From assembly GCA_028281065.1 (NCBI GenBank), contig JANQKN010000171.1:1-64000 (forward strand): a DNA stretch of 64,000 nucleotides. The letters run 5' to 3'. This DNA is from Flavobacteriaceae bacterium (GTDB lineage: Bacteria > Bacteroidota > Bacteroidia > Flavobacteriales > Flavobacteriaceae). The first letter of the stretch is position 1. Each line of letters opens with the position of its first letter. The notes beneath the pieces are model-generated. The model ran no database searches. It was not told where the DNA came from and worked only from the letters and a program-made list of their open reading frames with translations. The position numbers were made by a program, and so were the translations under genes. Of the stretch, positions 15,301 to 24,520 are shown piece after piece.

Positions 15301-15562
15301 TTTAGTTTGGGTTTTTAAGAGCCCATTTTATCGGGCTTAAGGTTAATAATACAAAATAACATGTTTTTATGGTATACCATTCATTAATCCACTGTTTACT
15401 TACTTAATAATCATTATATTATAAGCAATAAACCATGAGAAGATTGAATTCGAAAGTAATAGGGAAATACCAAAAGAAGTATTCTATACTAGGACATTGT
15501 CACCCAGTTTTTTTTCAGACATTATGCAAAGAAGGCATGATTTTAAAAGAACCTACATGTAT
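15301..15562. other. Non-coding gap upstream of the inserted lipoprotein gene
   Basis: This AT-rich stretch contains no convincing gene. A 48-codon plus-strand frame (15435-15581) runs into the slipin terminator and lacks coding character. The promoter for the minus-strand lipoprotein gene should lie near 15310-15370, but no good TAnnTTTG element was seen. Confidence 0.5.
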
Positions 15563-15600
15563 AAAAAAAGCCGCTAAGTGAAAACCAAGCGGCTTTTTTA
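15563..15600. terminator. Intrinsic terminator of the slipin gene
   Basis: AAAAAAAGCCGCT pairs with AGCGGCTTTTTT around a 12-base loop, followed on the minus strand by a run of T. It lies 22 bases after the slipin stop codon. A second copy, with a longer loop, is at 14548-14610. Confidence 0.85.
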
Positions 15601-15621
15601 TTCTCAGAAAAAATTACAGAT

Positions 15622-16575
15622 TTAGATATCTGATGGAGGATTCTTTCGGCCAATCCCTTTGGCGGCATTGGTCTTCTTCATTTCCTCCCCAATTTTATTG
15701 CTCGCCACGAAGGAGGCAATCATATCGTTTAGCATATTGCTTCCCGCTTGTGGGGAATTGGGCAATAGGATAAGGTTGGAGTTGGTTTCCTCCCCAATGC
15801 TTTGCAGTGTATCGTAGTGTTGGGTAACCACAATAAGCGCAGAAGCTTCTTGAGAATTAATCCCCACATTGTTCAACACCTCTACCGATTCTTCCAGACC
15901 GCGGGCTATTTCCCTACGCTGGTCCGCAATACCCTGTCCCTGTAAACGCTTACTTTCAGCTTCTGCACGGGCTTTGGCAACAATCTTGATTCGTTCTGCC
16001 TCAGCTTCGTATTCTGCAGCTACCTTTTCACGCTCAGCAGCATTAATTCGGTTCATGGCCGCTTTTACCTGCATATCGGGATCGATGTCGGTTACCAGGG
16101 TTTTAATAATGTCGAACCCGTAATTGATCATCGCTTCATTCAATTCCTTTTTTACCGCGATAGCAATATCATCTTTACGCTCGAATACATCGTCCAATTT
16201 CATTTTTGGAACTTCGGCCCGAACCACATCGAATACATAAGAAGTAATCTGGTCGTGTGGATTTTCCAACTTGTAGAATGCGTCGTAAACTTTGTCTTTT
16301 ATTACCTGATATTGTACCGAAATCTTTAATCGTACAAAAACATCGTCTTTTGTTTTGGTTTCTACGATAACATCTAACTGCTGGATTTTCAGGTTAATAC
16401 GACCAGCAATTCGATCCACAATAGGAATTTTAAATCGAAGACCTGAAGATCGTATACTTTGATATCTTCCGAAGCGTTCTATTACAGCTGCTGTTTGTTG
16501 TTTTACGATAAAAATAAACATCAACAAGATGAAGAAACCAAATACGAGAAATGGAATTATTAAGTAACTGCCCAT
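15622..16575 (-). CDS. SPFH domain protein, slipin/stomatin-like
   Basis: This 317-residue membrane-scaffold protein has an N-terminal hydrophobic helix (residues 4-24). The SPFH/Band 7 domain follows (about 26-200, including VIERFGRYQSIRSSGLRFKIP and the LDVIVETKTKDDVFV strand). A long charged coiled coil (about 190-235, EREKVAAEYEAEAERIKIVAKARAEAESKRLQ) and a C-terminal oligomerisation region complete it. Such proteins form rings in the cytoplasmic membrane and are linked to protease regulation and membrane microdomains; no partner gene such as NfeD lies beside it. Its last 11 codons and its terminator are duplicated at 14548-14668. Confidence 0.93.
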   Translation of the reverse strand: MGSYLIIPFLVFGFFILLMFIFIVKQQTAAVIERFGRYQSIRSSGLRFKIPIVDRIAGRINLKIQQLDVIVETKTKDDVFVRLKISVQYQVIKDKVYDAFYKLENPHDQITSYVFDVVRAEVPKMKLDDVFERKDDIAIAVKKELNEAMINYGFDIIKTLVTDIDPDMQVKAAMNRINAAEREKVAAEYEAEAERIKIVAKARAEAESKRLQGQGIADQRREIARGLEESVEVLNNVGINSQEASALIVVTQHYDTLQSIGEETNSNLILLPNSPQAGSNMLNDMIASFVASNKIGEEMKKTNAAKGIGRKNPPSDI

Positions 16576-16625
16576 AGATTTAAATTTTAATTGATTAGAA
16601 CATTTTGAAGGTACAAAAATTACGC

Positions 16626-16633
16626 TACTTTTG
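16626..16633 (+). promoter_or_regulatory. Predicted -7 promoter element of the outer membrane barrel gene
   Basis: TACTTTTG matches TAnnTTTG and lies 23 bases before the ATG at 16657. Confidence 0.6.
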
Positions 16634-16656
16634 CGCCTTTCGCAACCCCAGTATTT

Positions 16657-17334
16657 ATGAGTCTAAAAAAATTGCTTTTCGTTACCGCACTGTTCATTGG
16701 CCTACAAGCTTTTGCCCAACGTAATTTTGATGAAAATAACCACATAGGCCTCCAGGGAGGGTTTAGTTTTTTCAATATAGATACCGACAACTTTACCACC
16801 GAACAGGGAACAGGATATATGATGGGTTTCACTACCCGCGGGGCTTTTTACAACAATTTCGATCTTATATACGGAATCAATTTCATACAAAACGAAATTG
16901 GTATTTTAGGTCGTGACCTTAACAACACCCAGCAAGGTTTTTTCGAACAAAGCATCGATTATACCATACAATCTGTACAGCTTAATCTGTTGGGAAGTTA
17001 CAACATTGTTCGCAAGCACCTGAGCTTGGAGTTTGGTCCTATCTTGAATGTAAACGGAAAGATGAAATTGAAGCAGGACGATTTTCAAGCCTTTATTTTA
17101 GATGGTTATGAAAATCTAGAGGCTCAGGACATCGAAAACATTTCCCGGGTACACTTTCATGTAGCAGGCGGAATCACCGCAGGGCTCGAAAACTTTAGGG
17201 TAAGTGCCCAATACCAGTATGGGGTAACCAATATGTTTGCGCGTCTCAACGATTCGGAATCCATCAACGAACCGGGGACCAATTTCGAAGGGAACTCCCA
17301 CTCCATTATAGCAATGGCTATTTTCTATTTTTAA
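16657..17334 (+). CDS. Outer membrane beta-barrel protein (PorT-like superfamily)
   Basis: This 225-residue protein has a signal peptide (MSLKKLLFVTALFIGLQAFAQ). Amphipathic strands of about ten residues alternate through the mature part, with a terminal aromatic residue (AIFYF), the outer-membrane barrel signature. Features such as NNHIGLQGGFSFF and QLNLLGSYNIVRKHLSLEFGP fit the small eight-stranded barrels annotated as PorT- or OmpA-like in Bacteroidota. Transport or structural role unknown. It diverges from the slipin gene. Confidence 0.82.
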   Translation: MSLKKLLFVTALFIGLQAFAQRNFDENNHIGLQGGFSFFNIDTDNFTTEQGTGYMMGFTTRGAFYNNFDLIYGINFIQNEIGILGRDLNNTQQGFFEQSIDYTIQSVQLNLLGSYNIVRKHLSLEFGPILNVNGKMKLKQDDFQAFILDGYENLEAQDIENISRVHFHVAGGITAGLENFRVSAQYQYGVTNMFARLNDSESINEPGTNFEGNSHSIIAMAIFYF

Positions 17335-17496
17335 ATTTTTGGGACAAGGCTTAATCTTTTAAGACCACAAGTGTATTTTGTTTGTTTATATTTGGGTGAA
17401 ATACCAACCCAATGATAAAAACACGCGTGCTGTTTTTTACATATTCCTCACATATCTAGGCATCCTTATCATTTAATTATTTAGTGAACTAAGACA

Positions 17497-18945
17497 ATGA
17501 AACAACTATTTACTCTACTGCTTTTTATTTCGTTTTACAGCCATGCGCAAGAAGAAGTGACCGACCTTGGAATCAACGGAAAAGATCTCATTGAACTTAA
17601 GTGGGGCGAAAACACGCTAACCTTAAATACAAGTACGGGTGCAGGAGCCTATTCTCCAAGAGGCAATGATGGTTTTATTCGTACCATAAACATTGAAAAT
17701 GGGGATGTGCTCAATGAGTTTTTGGATAAAAAGGGAATCAATTTGGCTCACGCGAACAAAGAAGGATATTATCTTATTACGGGTGCTCAAGGAGCTATTA
17801 TCAACCCTTTTGGAAGCAGTACGCCCAAATATACTGTTATAAAACCAGGGGGGAAGGAAGTAGGGCAAGTTAAATACAATGACAAACCCATAGAGAGTGA
17901 TCTAAATGAAGATACCTTTTTGGTGAATAATTATGCCTACACGATTGGGCCCAAAGCTAAAGGGTATAAGCTTTCAAAAAAACTGAACAAAAGCAAACCC
18001 ATTGTTTGGCACATCTACAGGGTGAACCTTGAAACTTTGGAGGATAAGCTTTTAACCTTTACCCCCAAACCCATGGAGGGGAAGGAATATAGAAATGGAT
18101 ATACACTTCTTAAGGTAGAAGAAGATCGCTTCTATCTTTTGGGAAAAAACTATTTGCCCAGTAATGATGAGAAAAAACCAACACAGCAGGAATTTATCTT
18201 GCTTTCTTACGGTTTTGATGGAAAATTAATAGAAGAGAAAACATTTGTAGTAGATATAGACAACGAAAATTTCTATTTCGCTTTTGCGGGACTTCCCAAT
18301 GGATATACTTCGGGTACGGCGGGTTCCGTATCGGTACGTGTAATGAAATCTGCCGCGACAGGAACCATTTTTATAAACCCCGACGATAAAGGCGCATACT
18401 ACGTAGTATCATTATTTGGAGCTCGTAGCAAAAAGGAAGGAGTACACCTCTATGTTGCAAAGTATCTACCTACCGGGGAAAAGCTATGGGAAACCCAACA
18501 ACCATTTATGGAAAAGAACCCAGGGGAAAAGGAATTGAAATACATATCCGCCACACCTACTTTTATAGATGGTAAGGTCAATTTTTCCAAGTTTAATGCT
18601 GCGAGCCCCAAGCAAAAGAAAGTCGAAATCATTTCGATAAACTCAGAAGATGGAACATTGGGGGAAACAAAAGAAATTACCAATTTGGGAAGCTATTTTG
18701 AACGCGCTCCCACATGGCACCAAACACTGTACGGAAATACGATAAAAGACGAACTGTCCGACAAAGTTATATTGGACGGAGCCACCCTTATATCGTATTA
18801 CTTTAATCCACAAATGAAGGAATTCCTCAAAGGGTCCCAGCCCGAAGAAGACACGTTTTACTATACAAACATAGTACCTGGTGGCGACACCTATGTCCTA
18901 GAGGCTTGCTATAAAAACCGAACCTATCGATTGCTCAAGTTATAG
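17497..18945 (+). CDS. Large secreted protein of unknown function
   Basis: This 482-residue protein has a cleavable signal (MKQLFTLLLFISFYSHAQ). The mature part contains repeated four-strand patterns with aromatic-Gly turns, such as NKEGYYLITG, GFDGKLIEEK and LPTGEKLWETQ, suggesting a beta-propeller. Lines like IYRVNLETLEDKLL and INSEDGTLGETKEI fit PQQ- or Kelch-like blades, but no defining motif is complete. It has its own promoter region and converges on gltX with a two-base gap. Periplasmic or surface localisation is likely, function unknown. Confidence 0.78.
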   Translation: MKQLFTLLLFISFYSHAQEEVTDLGINGKDLIELKWGENTLTLNTSTGAGAYSPRGNDGFIRTINIENGDVLNEFLDKKGINLAHANKEGYYLITGAQGAIINPFGSSTPKYTVIKPGGKEVGQVKYNDKPIESDLNEDTFLVNNYAYTIGPKAKGYKLSKKLNKSKPIVWHIYRVNLETLEDKLLTFTPKPMEGKEYRNGYTLLKVEEDRFYLLGKNYLPSNDEKKPTQQEFILLSYGFDGKLIEEKTFVVDIDNENFYFAFAGLPNGYTSGTAGSVSVRVMKSAATGTIFINPDDKGAYYVVSLFGARSKKEGVHLYVAKYLPTGEKLWETQQPFMEKNPGEKELKYISATPTFIDGKVNFSKFNAASPKQKKVEIISINSEDGTLGETKEITNLGSYFERAPTWHQTLYGNTIKDELSDKVILDGATLISYYFNPQMKEFLKGSQPEEDTFYYTNIVPGGDTYVLEACYKNRTYRLLKL

Positions 18946-18947
18946 GG

Positions 18948-20456
18948 CTATATGGATTGAATTGCTTTCTGCACCCTTTTCATAGCCTCTTCCTTTCCAA
19001 GGATAGCAGCAATGTCGAACACATCGGGACCTTTCATGGCGCCTACCAAGGCCAAACGCAAAGGCATCATTACTTTTCCGAAGCCCATTTCCTGAGAAGT
19101 AATCCACCCCTTAATGGTTTTGGACAGCGCTTCTGCGGTAAATTCTGAGGTGGTTTCCATGAGCTCCAGCACATGGGTTAGGATCTGCGGCGTATCTTCC
19201 TTAAATGCTTTCTTGGCGGCTTTCTCATCATACGTTGTGGGGGCTTCAAAGAAGAAAGAAGCCTGATCCCAAAGATCATTCAGGAAAGTGGCCCGCTCCT
19301 TCACCAAAGAAACAATTTTAGCAACAGGCAAGGAGGTTTCCACCCCTTTTGATTTTAGCAAAGCACTAAAATCTTCAGCAAGTTTTGCTTCGTCCAATTG
19401 TTGGAAGTATTGTTGTTGAAACCACTTGGCTTTTTCGGGATCGAATTTAGCCCCCGCCTTATTTACTTTTTCCAAACTGAAAGCCTGTACCAATTCATCC
19501 AAACTAAAGAGCTCTTGTTCGGTACCCGGGTTCCAACCCAAGAAGGCCAACATATTTACCACGGCTTCTGGCAAGTAGCCATCTTCACGGTATCCCGAAG
19601 CCGTACTTCCATCGGGCGCGTTCCATTGTAAAGGGAATACAGGGAAACCTCCCGCTTCACCATCACGTTTGCTCAGCTTCCCTTTCCCGTTGGGTTTTAG
19701 GATAAGCGATAGATGAGCAAATTGTGGAGCCTCCCATCCAAAGGCATCGTATAGCTGTTGATGCAATGCCAAGGAAGGCAACCATTCCTCCCCACGGATC
19801 ACGTGAGTAATTTCCATAAGATGGTCATCTACAATATTTGCTAAGTGGTAGGTAGGCATCCCATCACTCTTAAACAGCACTTTATCGTCCAAGGTGTTGG
19901 TGTCTATGTTAATATCACCACGAATGATGTCTTTTAGGTGCAGGGTTTGGTTTTCGGGTGACTTAAACCGTATAACATACTTGTCATCACGGTCCAGCCG
20001 GAGTTGGGTTTCTTCTTCAGAAAGTGCCAACGAATTATTCAGTTTTTCGCGGTTATGCCAATTGTAGATAAAGGTCTCTTTTTTGGCTTCGTATTCACTT
20101 CGTAATGCAGCGAGCTCTTCAGGGGTGTCGAAAGCATAATAGGCTTTGCCTTCAGCAATAAGCTCATCTGCATACTGCTTATACAAATGCTTTCGTTCAC
20201 TTTGGCGATAGGGGCCAAATCCACCGTCTTTTCCCGGGGCTTCATCGTAAGGAATGTTGAGCCACTCCAACGATTCTTTAATGTAGTCTTCGGCACCTTC
20301 CACATAACGGGTTTGATCGGTATCCTCGATACGCAAAACAAAATCGCCCCCTTGCTTTTTGGCAAAGAGATAATTGAACAACGCCGTACGAACCCCACCA
20401 ATATGGAGCGGTCCTGTGGGACTGGGAGCAAAACGAACACGAACTTTTTGAGCCAT
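18948..20456 (-). CDS. gltX: Glutamate-tRNA ligase
   Basis: This enzyme charges tRNA-Glu. The ATG at 20456 begins the conserved MAQKVRVRFAPSPTGPLHIG, so I prefer it to the upstream ATG at 20486; the protein is then 502 residues, normal for the family. The HIGH motif reads HIGG (about residues 18-21), a common GluRS variant, and the KMSKS motif reads KLSKR near residue 262. The C-terminal half is the helical anticodon-binding cage. A glnS gene is present, as expected where Gln-tRNA is charged directly. Confidence 0.95.
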   Translation of the reverse strand: MAQKVRVRFAPSPTGPLHIGGVRTALFNYLFAKKQGGDFVLRIEDTDQTRYVEGAEDYIKESLEWLNIPYDEAPGKDGGFGPYRQSERKHLYKQYADELIAEGKAYYAFDTPEELAALRSEYEAKKETFIYNWHNREKLNNSLALSEEETQLRLDRDDKYVIRFKSPENQTLHLKDIIRGDINIDTNTLDDKVLFKSDGMPTYHLANIVDDHLMEITHVIRGEEWLPSLALHQQLYDAFGWEAPQFAHLSLILKPNGKGKLSKRDGEAGGFPVFPLQWNAPDGSTASGYREDGYLPEAVVNMLAFLGWNPGTEQELFSLDELVQAFSLEKVNKAGAKFDPEKAKWFQQQYFQQLDEAKLAEDFSALLKSKGVETSLPVAKIVSLVKERATFLNDLWDQASFFFEAPTTYDEKAAKKAFKEDTPQILTHVLELMETTSEFTAEALSKTIKGWITSQEMGFGKVMMPLRLALVGAMKGPDVFDIAAILGKEEAMKRVQKAIQSI

Positions 20457-20483
20457 GAATTGTGTATTCAAAAATTGAGTGGG

Positions 20484-20491
20484 CAAAGATA
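20484..20491 (-). promoter_or_regulatory. Predicted -7 promoter element of gltX
   Basis: CAAAGATA reads TATCTTTG toward gltX. It lies 27 bases before the ATG at 20456 but only upstream of, and almost touching, the ATG at 20486, which supports the shorter start. Confidence 0.6.
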
Positions 20492-20640
20492 CGATTCTAG
20501 GTTTTCATTTCCACAGGATTGGGGAAGCAAACCATAGGGATGGGGCCCGTATGGGTAGAAAAGGCTGTTAAATGTTTTAAAACTTTCATAATATCCTACT
20601 TTGGAGTCATTTTTGTGCTATTTTAGGAGTTCGTTTTGTT

Positions 20641-23600
20641 ATGAGCACATTTAATATCATCCAGCAAAAGCTGGAACAGTTTATAAAGAAATTCTACACC
20701 AATGAGCTGATCAAGGGGGCAATCCTCTTTTTTGCTACAGGATTGCTATGGCTTATAATTACCTTGCTGGTAGAACACTTCCTTTGGTTGGAACCCACAG
20801 GACGAACCATTTTGTTTTGGACTTTTGTGCTTGTAGAGGTGGCTTTGTTTGCCCGTTTTATTGCCTTTCCGTTGGCAAGGCTTTTTAAGCTGCAACAGGG
20901 GATAGGGTATGAAGAAGCTTCCCGTATTATTGGGAATCACTTTCCACAGGTAAACGATAAATTGCTCAATGTAATTCAGCTAAACCAAAACCAACGGGAG
21001 AGTGAATTGCTGGCAGCCAGTATCGACCAGAAGGCTTCCGAACTGCAACCCGTTCCTTTTAAGCATGCGATCAATTTCAAGAAGAACGCCAAGTACCTCA
21101 AGTATGCCGCCATTCCTGTAATCGTAGTGGTTTTGGTGAGTCTGCTTTGGGACAAAAACATATTTTCCGACAGCTACGAACGTGTGGTAAATTACGATAC
21201 CGCCTATGAGCCGCCGGCTCCTTTCTCCTTTGTGCTGGTTAATGAGGATCTTACCGCAGTAGAGAATAAAAACTTTACCGTAAAAGTACTTACACAAGGG
21301 GACGTAGTTCCCGAAAATGCTACCATCAGCTTTAACAACGAAAGTTATTATTTAGAGCAAACTGCCCCCGGACGATTTGAGTATACGTTTGCTCAACCCA
21401 CCGAGCCCATTTCATTTAGACTGCACGGCAACAAGGTGACCTCCCAAGAGTATTCTTTGGACGTGTTGCGAACACCGTCTTTGTTAGGTTTCGAGATGGT
21501 TTTGGATTACCCGGGTTATACAGGCAAAAAAGATGAGGTTTTAAAGAGCAGCGGAAATGCTACCGTGCCCGAGGGAACACAGATACGCTGGGAAGTAACC
21601 GCCAAGAATACCGATAAAGTAGAGCTCAAGACTAGGGACACCTCCTATGTTTTTGCTGAAAAAGACCAAGCGTTTAGCCTTCAGAAAGGAATCTATAGAA
21701 AATGGGATTATGCCATCACCACATCCAACGAACACCTTAAGGAATATGAAAACCTTTCCTTTTCTATTGGGGTTATAAAAGACGAATACCCCGAAATAGA
21801 TGTACAGTCCAAAGTAGATAGTACAGATAGCCAAATTAACTATTTCTTGGGTCAGGTGTCGGACGATTATGGCCTTACCAAGCTCCAATTGGTGTATTAT
21901 CCTGTGGGAGAGGATGAAAACAAAAAGACACAGAGCATCCCTATTGGAACCAACAATGTGGATCAGTTTGTATTTACATTCCCTGGGAATATCCAACTAA
22001 CAGATGGTGTTTCCTATGAATACTATTTTGAAGTGTTCGACAACGACCGCATCCATAACTTCAAGTCTTCCAAAAGCAGGCTTTATAGTTTCAGGAAGCT
22101 AACCAAGGACGAAGAAGAAAACCAGCAGCTGGATGAACAGCAGGAGAACATTCAGGACATGAACAAATCGTTGCAGGATTTGAAGGATCAGGAAAAACGC
22201 TTGGAAGAATTGAATAAGATACACAAGGAAAAGAACGAACTGAACTGGAACGATAAAAAGAAGCTGGAAAACTTCATCAAAAGACAAAAGCAGCAAGAGG
22301 AAATGATGAAGAATTTTTCAAAGGAAATGAAGGAGAATTTGGAGAAGTTTCAGCCTGAAGAAGAGGAAGATCCATTCAAAGAGCAGCTTAAAGATCGATT
22401 GGATGAGAACGAAGAACGCTTGGAAGAAAACGAAAAGTTGCTGGATGAGTTGGAGCGCCTTCAAGACAAGATAGATAAGGAAGAGCTAAGGGAAAAGCTC
22501 GAAAAGCTTGGAAAGGAAAACAAGAACCAAGAGAAGAATCTGGAGCAATTGGTGGAATTAACCAAGCGCTATTACGTGACTAAAAAAGCTGAAAAGCTGG
22601 CTGATGAGTTGTTCAAATTAGGTGAAGAACAAGAAAAGTTGGCCGACGCTCCTAAAGAAGAAAATACCGAGGAAAAACAAAAGGAATTGAACGAGAAATT
22701 CGAGCAGTATCAAGAAGAAATGAAGGAACTGCAAGAAGAAAACAAGGGTCTTAAAGAACCTATGGACATTCCTCAGGACCAAGAAGGAGAGCAGGAAGTA
22801 CAGGACGAACAACAAAAGGCTACCGATCAATTACAACAGCAGAACCAACAGCAAGCAACTCCCAGTCAGAAAAAGGCAGGAAAGAAGATGAAGCAAATGG
22901 GGCAACAGATGCAGATGCAGATGCAAGCCGGCCAAATGGAAACCATAGAAGAAGATGTAGAGATGTTGCGCCAAATATTGGACAACCTTGTGGTGTTCTC
23001 TTTCGAGCAGGAAGATGTCATGGAGGACTTTAAGGCTATAGATTATGGTAGTGCAGCTTTTGGTAAAAAGTTGAACATCCAGAATGATCTTAAGCTTAAC
23101 TTCCAACACATAGATGACAGTTTGTTTGCACTTTCGTTGCGCCAACCTTTGTTGGGAGATAAGATCAATGAATCATTAACCGAAATAGAGTTTAATATTG
23201 ATAAGTCGTTGGAGCGGTTGGCCGAAAATCAAATGCGCCAAGGAATTTCCAGTCAGCAGTACACGATAACCGGAGCCAATGAATTGGCGATCCTTTTAAG
23301 TGAGTTGTTGGGGAACATGCAACAACAAATGATGAACATGCCTGGAATGGGCCAAGGCGAAGGCGAAGGCAAGGGTCAGGGCCAAGGCAAAGGGTTTCAG
23401 CTGCCGGATATTATACAACAACAGGAGAGTTTGTCGCAGCAGATGCAACAAGGAATGAGTAAAGGTCAAGGAGAAAGTGGCAAAGAAGGAGAAGAAGGTA
23501 AAGATGGCGAAGGCCAACAAGGGAATGAGGGTCAACAGGGCAGTGAAGGCCAATCTGGAGATGGAAATTCTGGAGATGGAGGTAATGGTAATGGTGACGG

Positions 23601-24063
23601 GAAAGGAAACCAGGAGGGCGATGGAAACTCTGGCGATGGTTATAATGAAGACCTTAATGGAGAGTTGTATGAAATCTACAAGCAACAACAGCAACTTCGT
23701 AACCAGTTGGAGGATCGCCTAAGCAAAGAAGGTTTAAAAGGTGCAGGAGGAAAACTTATTAAGGAGATGGAAGGCATAGAGCAGCAATTGCTAGACAAGG
23801 GCTTTAACCAACGAACCTTAGAACGAATGCTTAACCTTCAATATGAATTATTGAAGTTGGATGAAGCTGATTTTAAACAAGGTCAAGACAACAAACGGGA
23901 GTCTATTACCAACCGCGATAATTATACTAACGAACTACGTCTCAGTCCAGAAGACGTAAAGAAATATTTCAATTCTACTGAAATTCTGAATAGAGAAGCC
24001 TTACCTTTGCAGCAGAAATACAAAAATGAAGTAAAGAAGTATTTCGACGGCACGAATGATTGA
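20641..24063 (+). CDS. Large coiled-coil membrane protein, DUF4175-like
   Basis: This 1140-residue protein carries two N-terminal membrane helices (about residues 24-45 and 55-75) and a third near 160-176. An extracytoplasmic beta-rich region (about 180-490) follows. A very long charged coiled coil (about 490-780) is dominated by Glu, Lys and Gln. After a Met/Gln-rich segment comes a Gly-Gln-Glu-Asp low-complexity run (about 900-1000) and a helical tail. This layout is that of the DUF4175-like proteins of Flavobacteriia, whose role is unknown. It overlaps ybeY by eight bases, implying translational coupling. Confidence 0.85.
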   Translation: MSTFNIIQQKLEQFIKKFYTNELIKGAILFFATGLLWLIITLLVEHFLWLEPTGRTILFWTFVLVEVALFARFIAFPLARLFKLQQGIGYEEASRIIGNHFPQVNDKLLNVIQLNQNQRESELLAASIDQKASELQPVPFKHAINFKKNAKYLKYAAIPVIVVVLVSLLWDKNIFSDSYERVVNYDTAYEPPAPFSFVLVNEDLTAVENKNFTVKVLTQGDVVPENATISFNNESYYLEQTAPGRFEYTFAQPTEPISFRLHGNKVTSQEYSLDVLRTPSLLGFEMVLDYPGYTGKKDEVLKSSGNATVPEGTQIRWEVTAKNTDKVELKTRDTSYVFAEKDQAFSLQKGIYRKWDYAITTSNEHLKEYENLSFSIGVIKDEYPEIDVQSKVDSTDSQINYFLGQVSDDYGLTKLQLVYYPVGEDENKKTQSIPIGTNNVDQFVFTFPGNIQLTDGVSYEYYFEVFDNDRIHNFKSSKSRLYSFRKLTKDEEENQQLDEQQENIQDMNKSLQDLKDQEKRLEELNKIHKEKNELNWNDKKKLENFIKRQKQQEEMMKNFSKEMKENLEKFQPEEEEDPFKEQLKDRLDENEERLEENEKLLDELERLQDKIDKEELREKLEKLGKENKNQEKNLEQLVELTKRYYVTKKAEKLADELFKLGEEQEKLADAPKEENTEEKQKELNEKFEQYQEEMKELQEENKGLKEPMDIPQDQEGEQEVQDEQQKATDQLQQQNQQQATPSQKKAGKKMKQMGQQMQMQMQAGQMETIEEDVEMLRQILDNLVVFSFEQEDVMEDFKAIDYGSAAFGKKLNIQNDLKLNFQHIDDSLFALSLRQPLLGDKINESLTEIEFNIDKSLERLAENQMRQGISSQQYTITGANELAILLSELLGNMQQQMMNMPGMGQGEGEGKGQGQGKGFQLPDIIQQQESLSQQMQQGMSKGQGESGKEGEEGKDGEGQQGNEGQQGSEGQSGDGNSGDGGNGNGDGKGNQEGDGNSGDGYNEDLNGELYEIYKQQQQLRNQLEDRLSKEGLKGAGGKLIKEMEGIEQQLLDKGFNQRTLERMLNLQYELLKLDEADFKQGQDNKRESITNRDNYTNELRLSPEDVKKYFNSTEILNREALPLQQKYKNEVKKYFDGTND

Positions 24064-24472
24064 ATTCCACAGTCAAAATGATTTTACCCTTACTAATGAA
24101 GTGGAGATCCAAAACTGGATTTCCAAAGTTGTTATGGATGAAGGTTACGAGCTAGGGGATGTAAGTTATGTGTTTTGTAGTGATGAATACCTGCATGATA
24201 TAAATGTTCAGTTTTTAAATCATGACACATATACAGATATCATTAGTTTCGATTATACAATGGGTAAATTGATAGGTGGAGAAATTTATGTTTCTACCGA
24301 TCGAGTTGCGGAAAATGCAGCTGCGTATAATACCGAATTTGACAAAGAATTGCATCGTGTTTTAATTCATGGAATACTACATTTTTGCGGATATAAGGAT
24401 AAATCTGAAGAAGAAGCTGACAAAATGCGCGAAATGGAAGAATTATCACTTAAAAAACTTATATTAATCTGA
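24056..24472 (+). CDS. ybeY: Endoribonuclease YbeY (16S rRNA maturation / ribosome quality control)
   Basis: This 138-residue protein resembles the metal-dependent RNase that matures the 3' end of 16S rRNA. It has the family core DIISFDYTMGKLIGGEIYVS and the zinc-site region HGILHFCGYKDKS. In the classical pattern HxxxHxxxxxH the third ligand is His; here that position is Asp, while the first two His are kept. Asp can bind zinc, so activity may be retained. The ATG overlaps the end of the preceding gene by eight bases. Confidence 0.92.
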   Translation: MIEFHSQNDFTLTNEVEIQNWISKVVMDEGYELGDVSYVFCSDEYLHDINVQFLNHDTYTDIISFDYTMGKLIGGEIYVSTDRVAENAAAYNTEFDKELHRVLIHGILHFCGYKDKSEEEADKMREMEELSLKKLILI

Positions 24473-24495
24473 AAATCAGATAGTTAAACTTTAAT

Positions 24496-24511
24496 TGTTC
24501 CACGTGGAACA
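24496..24511. promoter_or_regulatory. parS: parS-like ParB-binding site 1
   Basis: TGTTCCACGTGGAACA is a perfect 16-bp palindrome. It differs by one base from the B. subtilis parS consensus TGTTnCACGTGAAACA. It lies 10 bases upstream of mnmG, between ybeY and mnmG, so it could also influence that gene. Confidence 0.8.
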
Positions 24512-24520
24512 TTTAGATTT

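Noticed and set aside
15435-15581. A 48-codon plus-strand reading frame between the inserted lipoprotein gene and slipin.
   Set aside because: It ends inside the slipin terminator, has no promoter motif or ribosome-binding signal, and its composition does not look coding.
23370-23640. Gly/Gln/Glu/Asp-rich repeats in the DUF4175-like gene as a tandem-repeat array or CRISPR.
   Set aside because: The repeats are short, irregular and in frame, encoding low-complexity protein; no constant repeat and spacer pattern exists in the window.
20641-24063. The large coiled-coil protein as an SMC-type or defence ATPase.
   Set aside because: No Walker A or B motif is visible, and the membrane helices plus Gly-Gln low-complexity tail fit the DUF4175-like envelope family.
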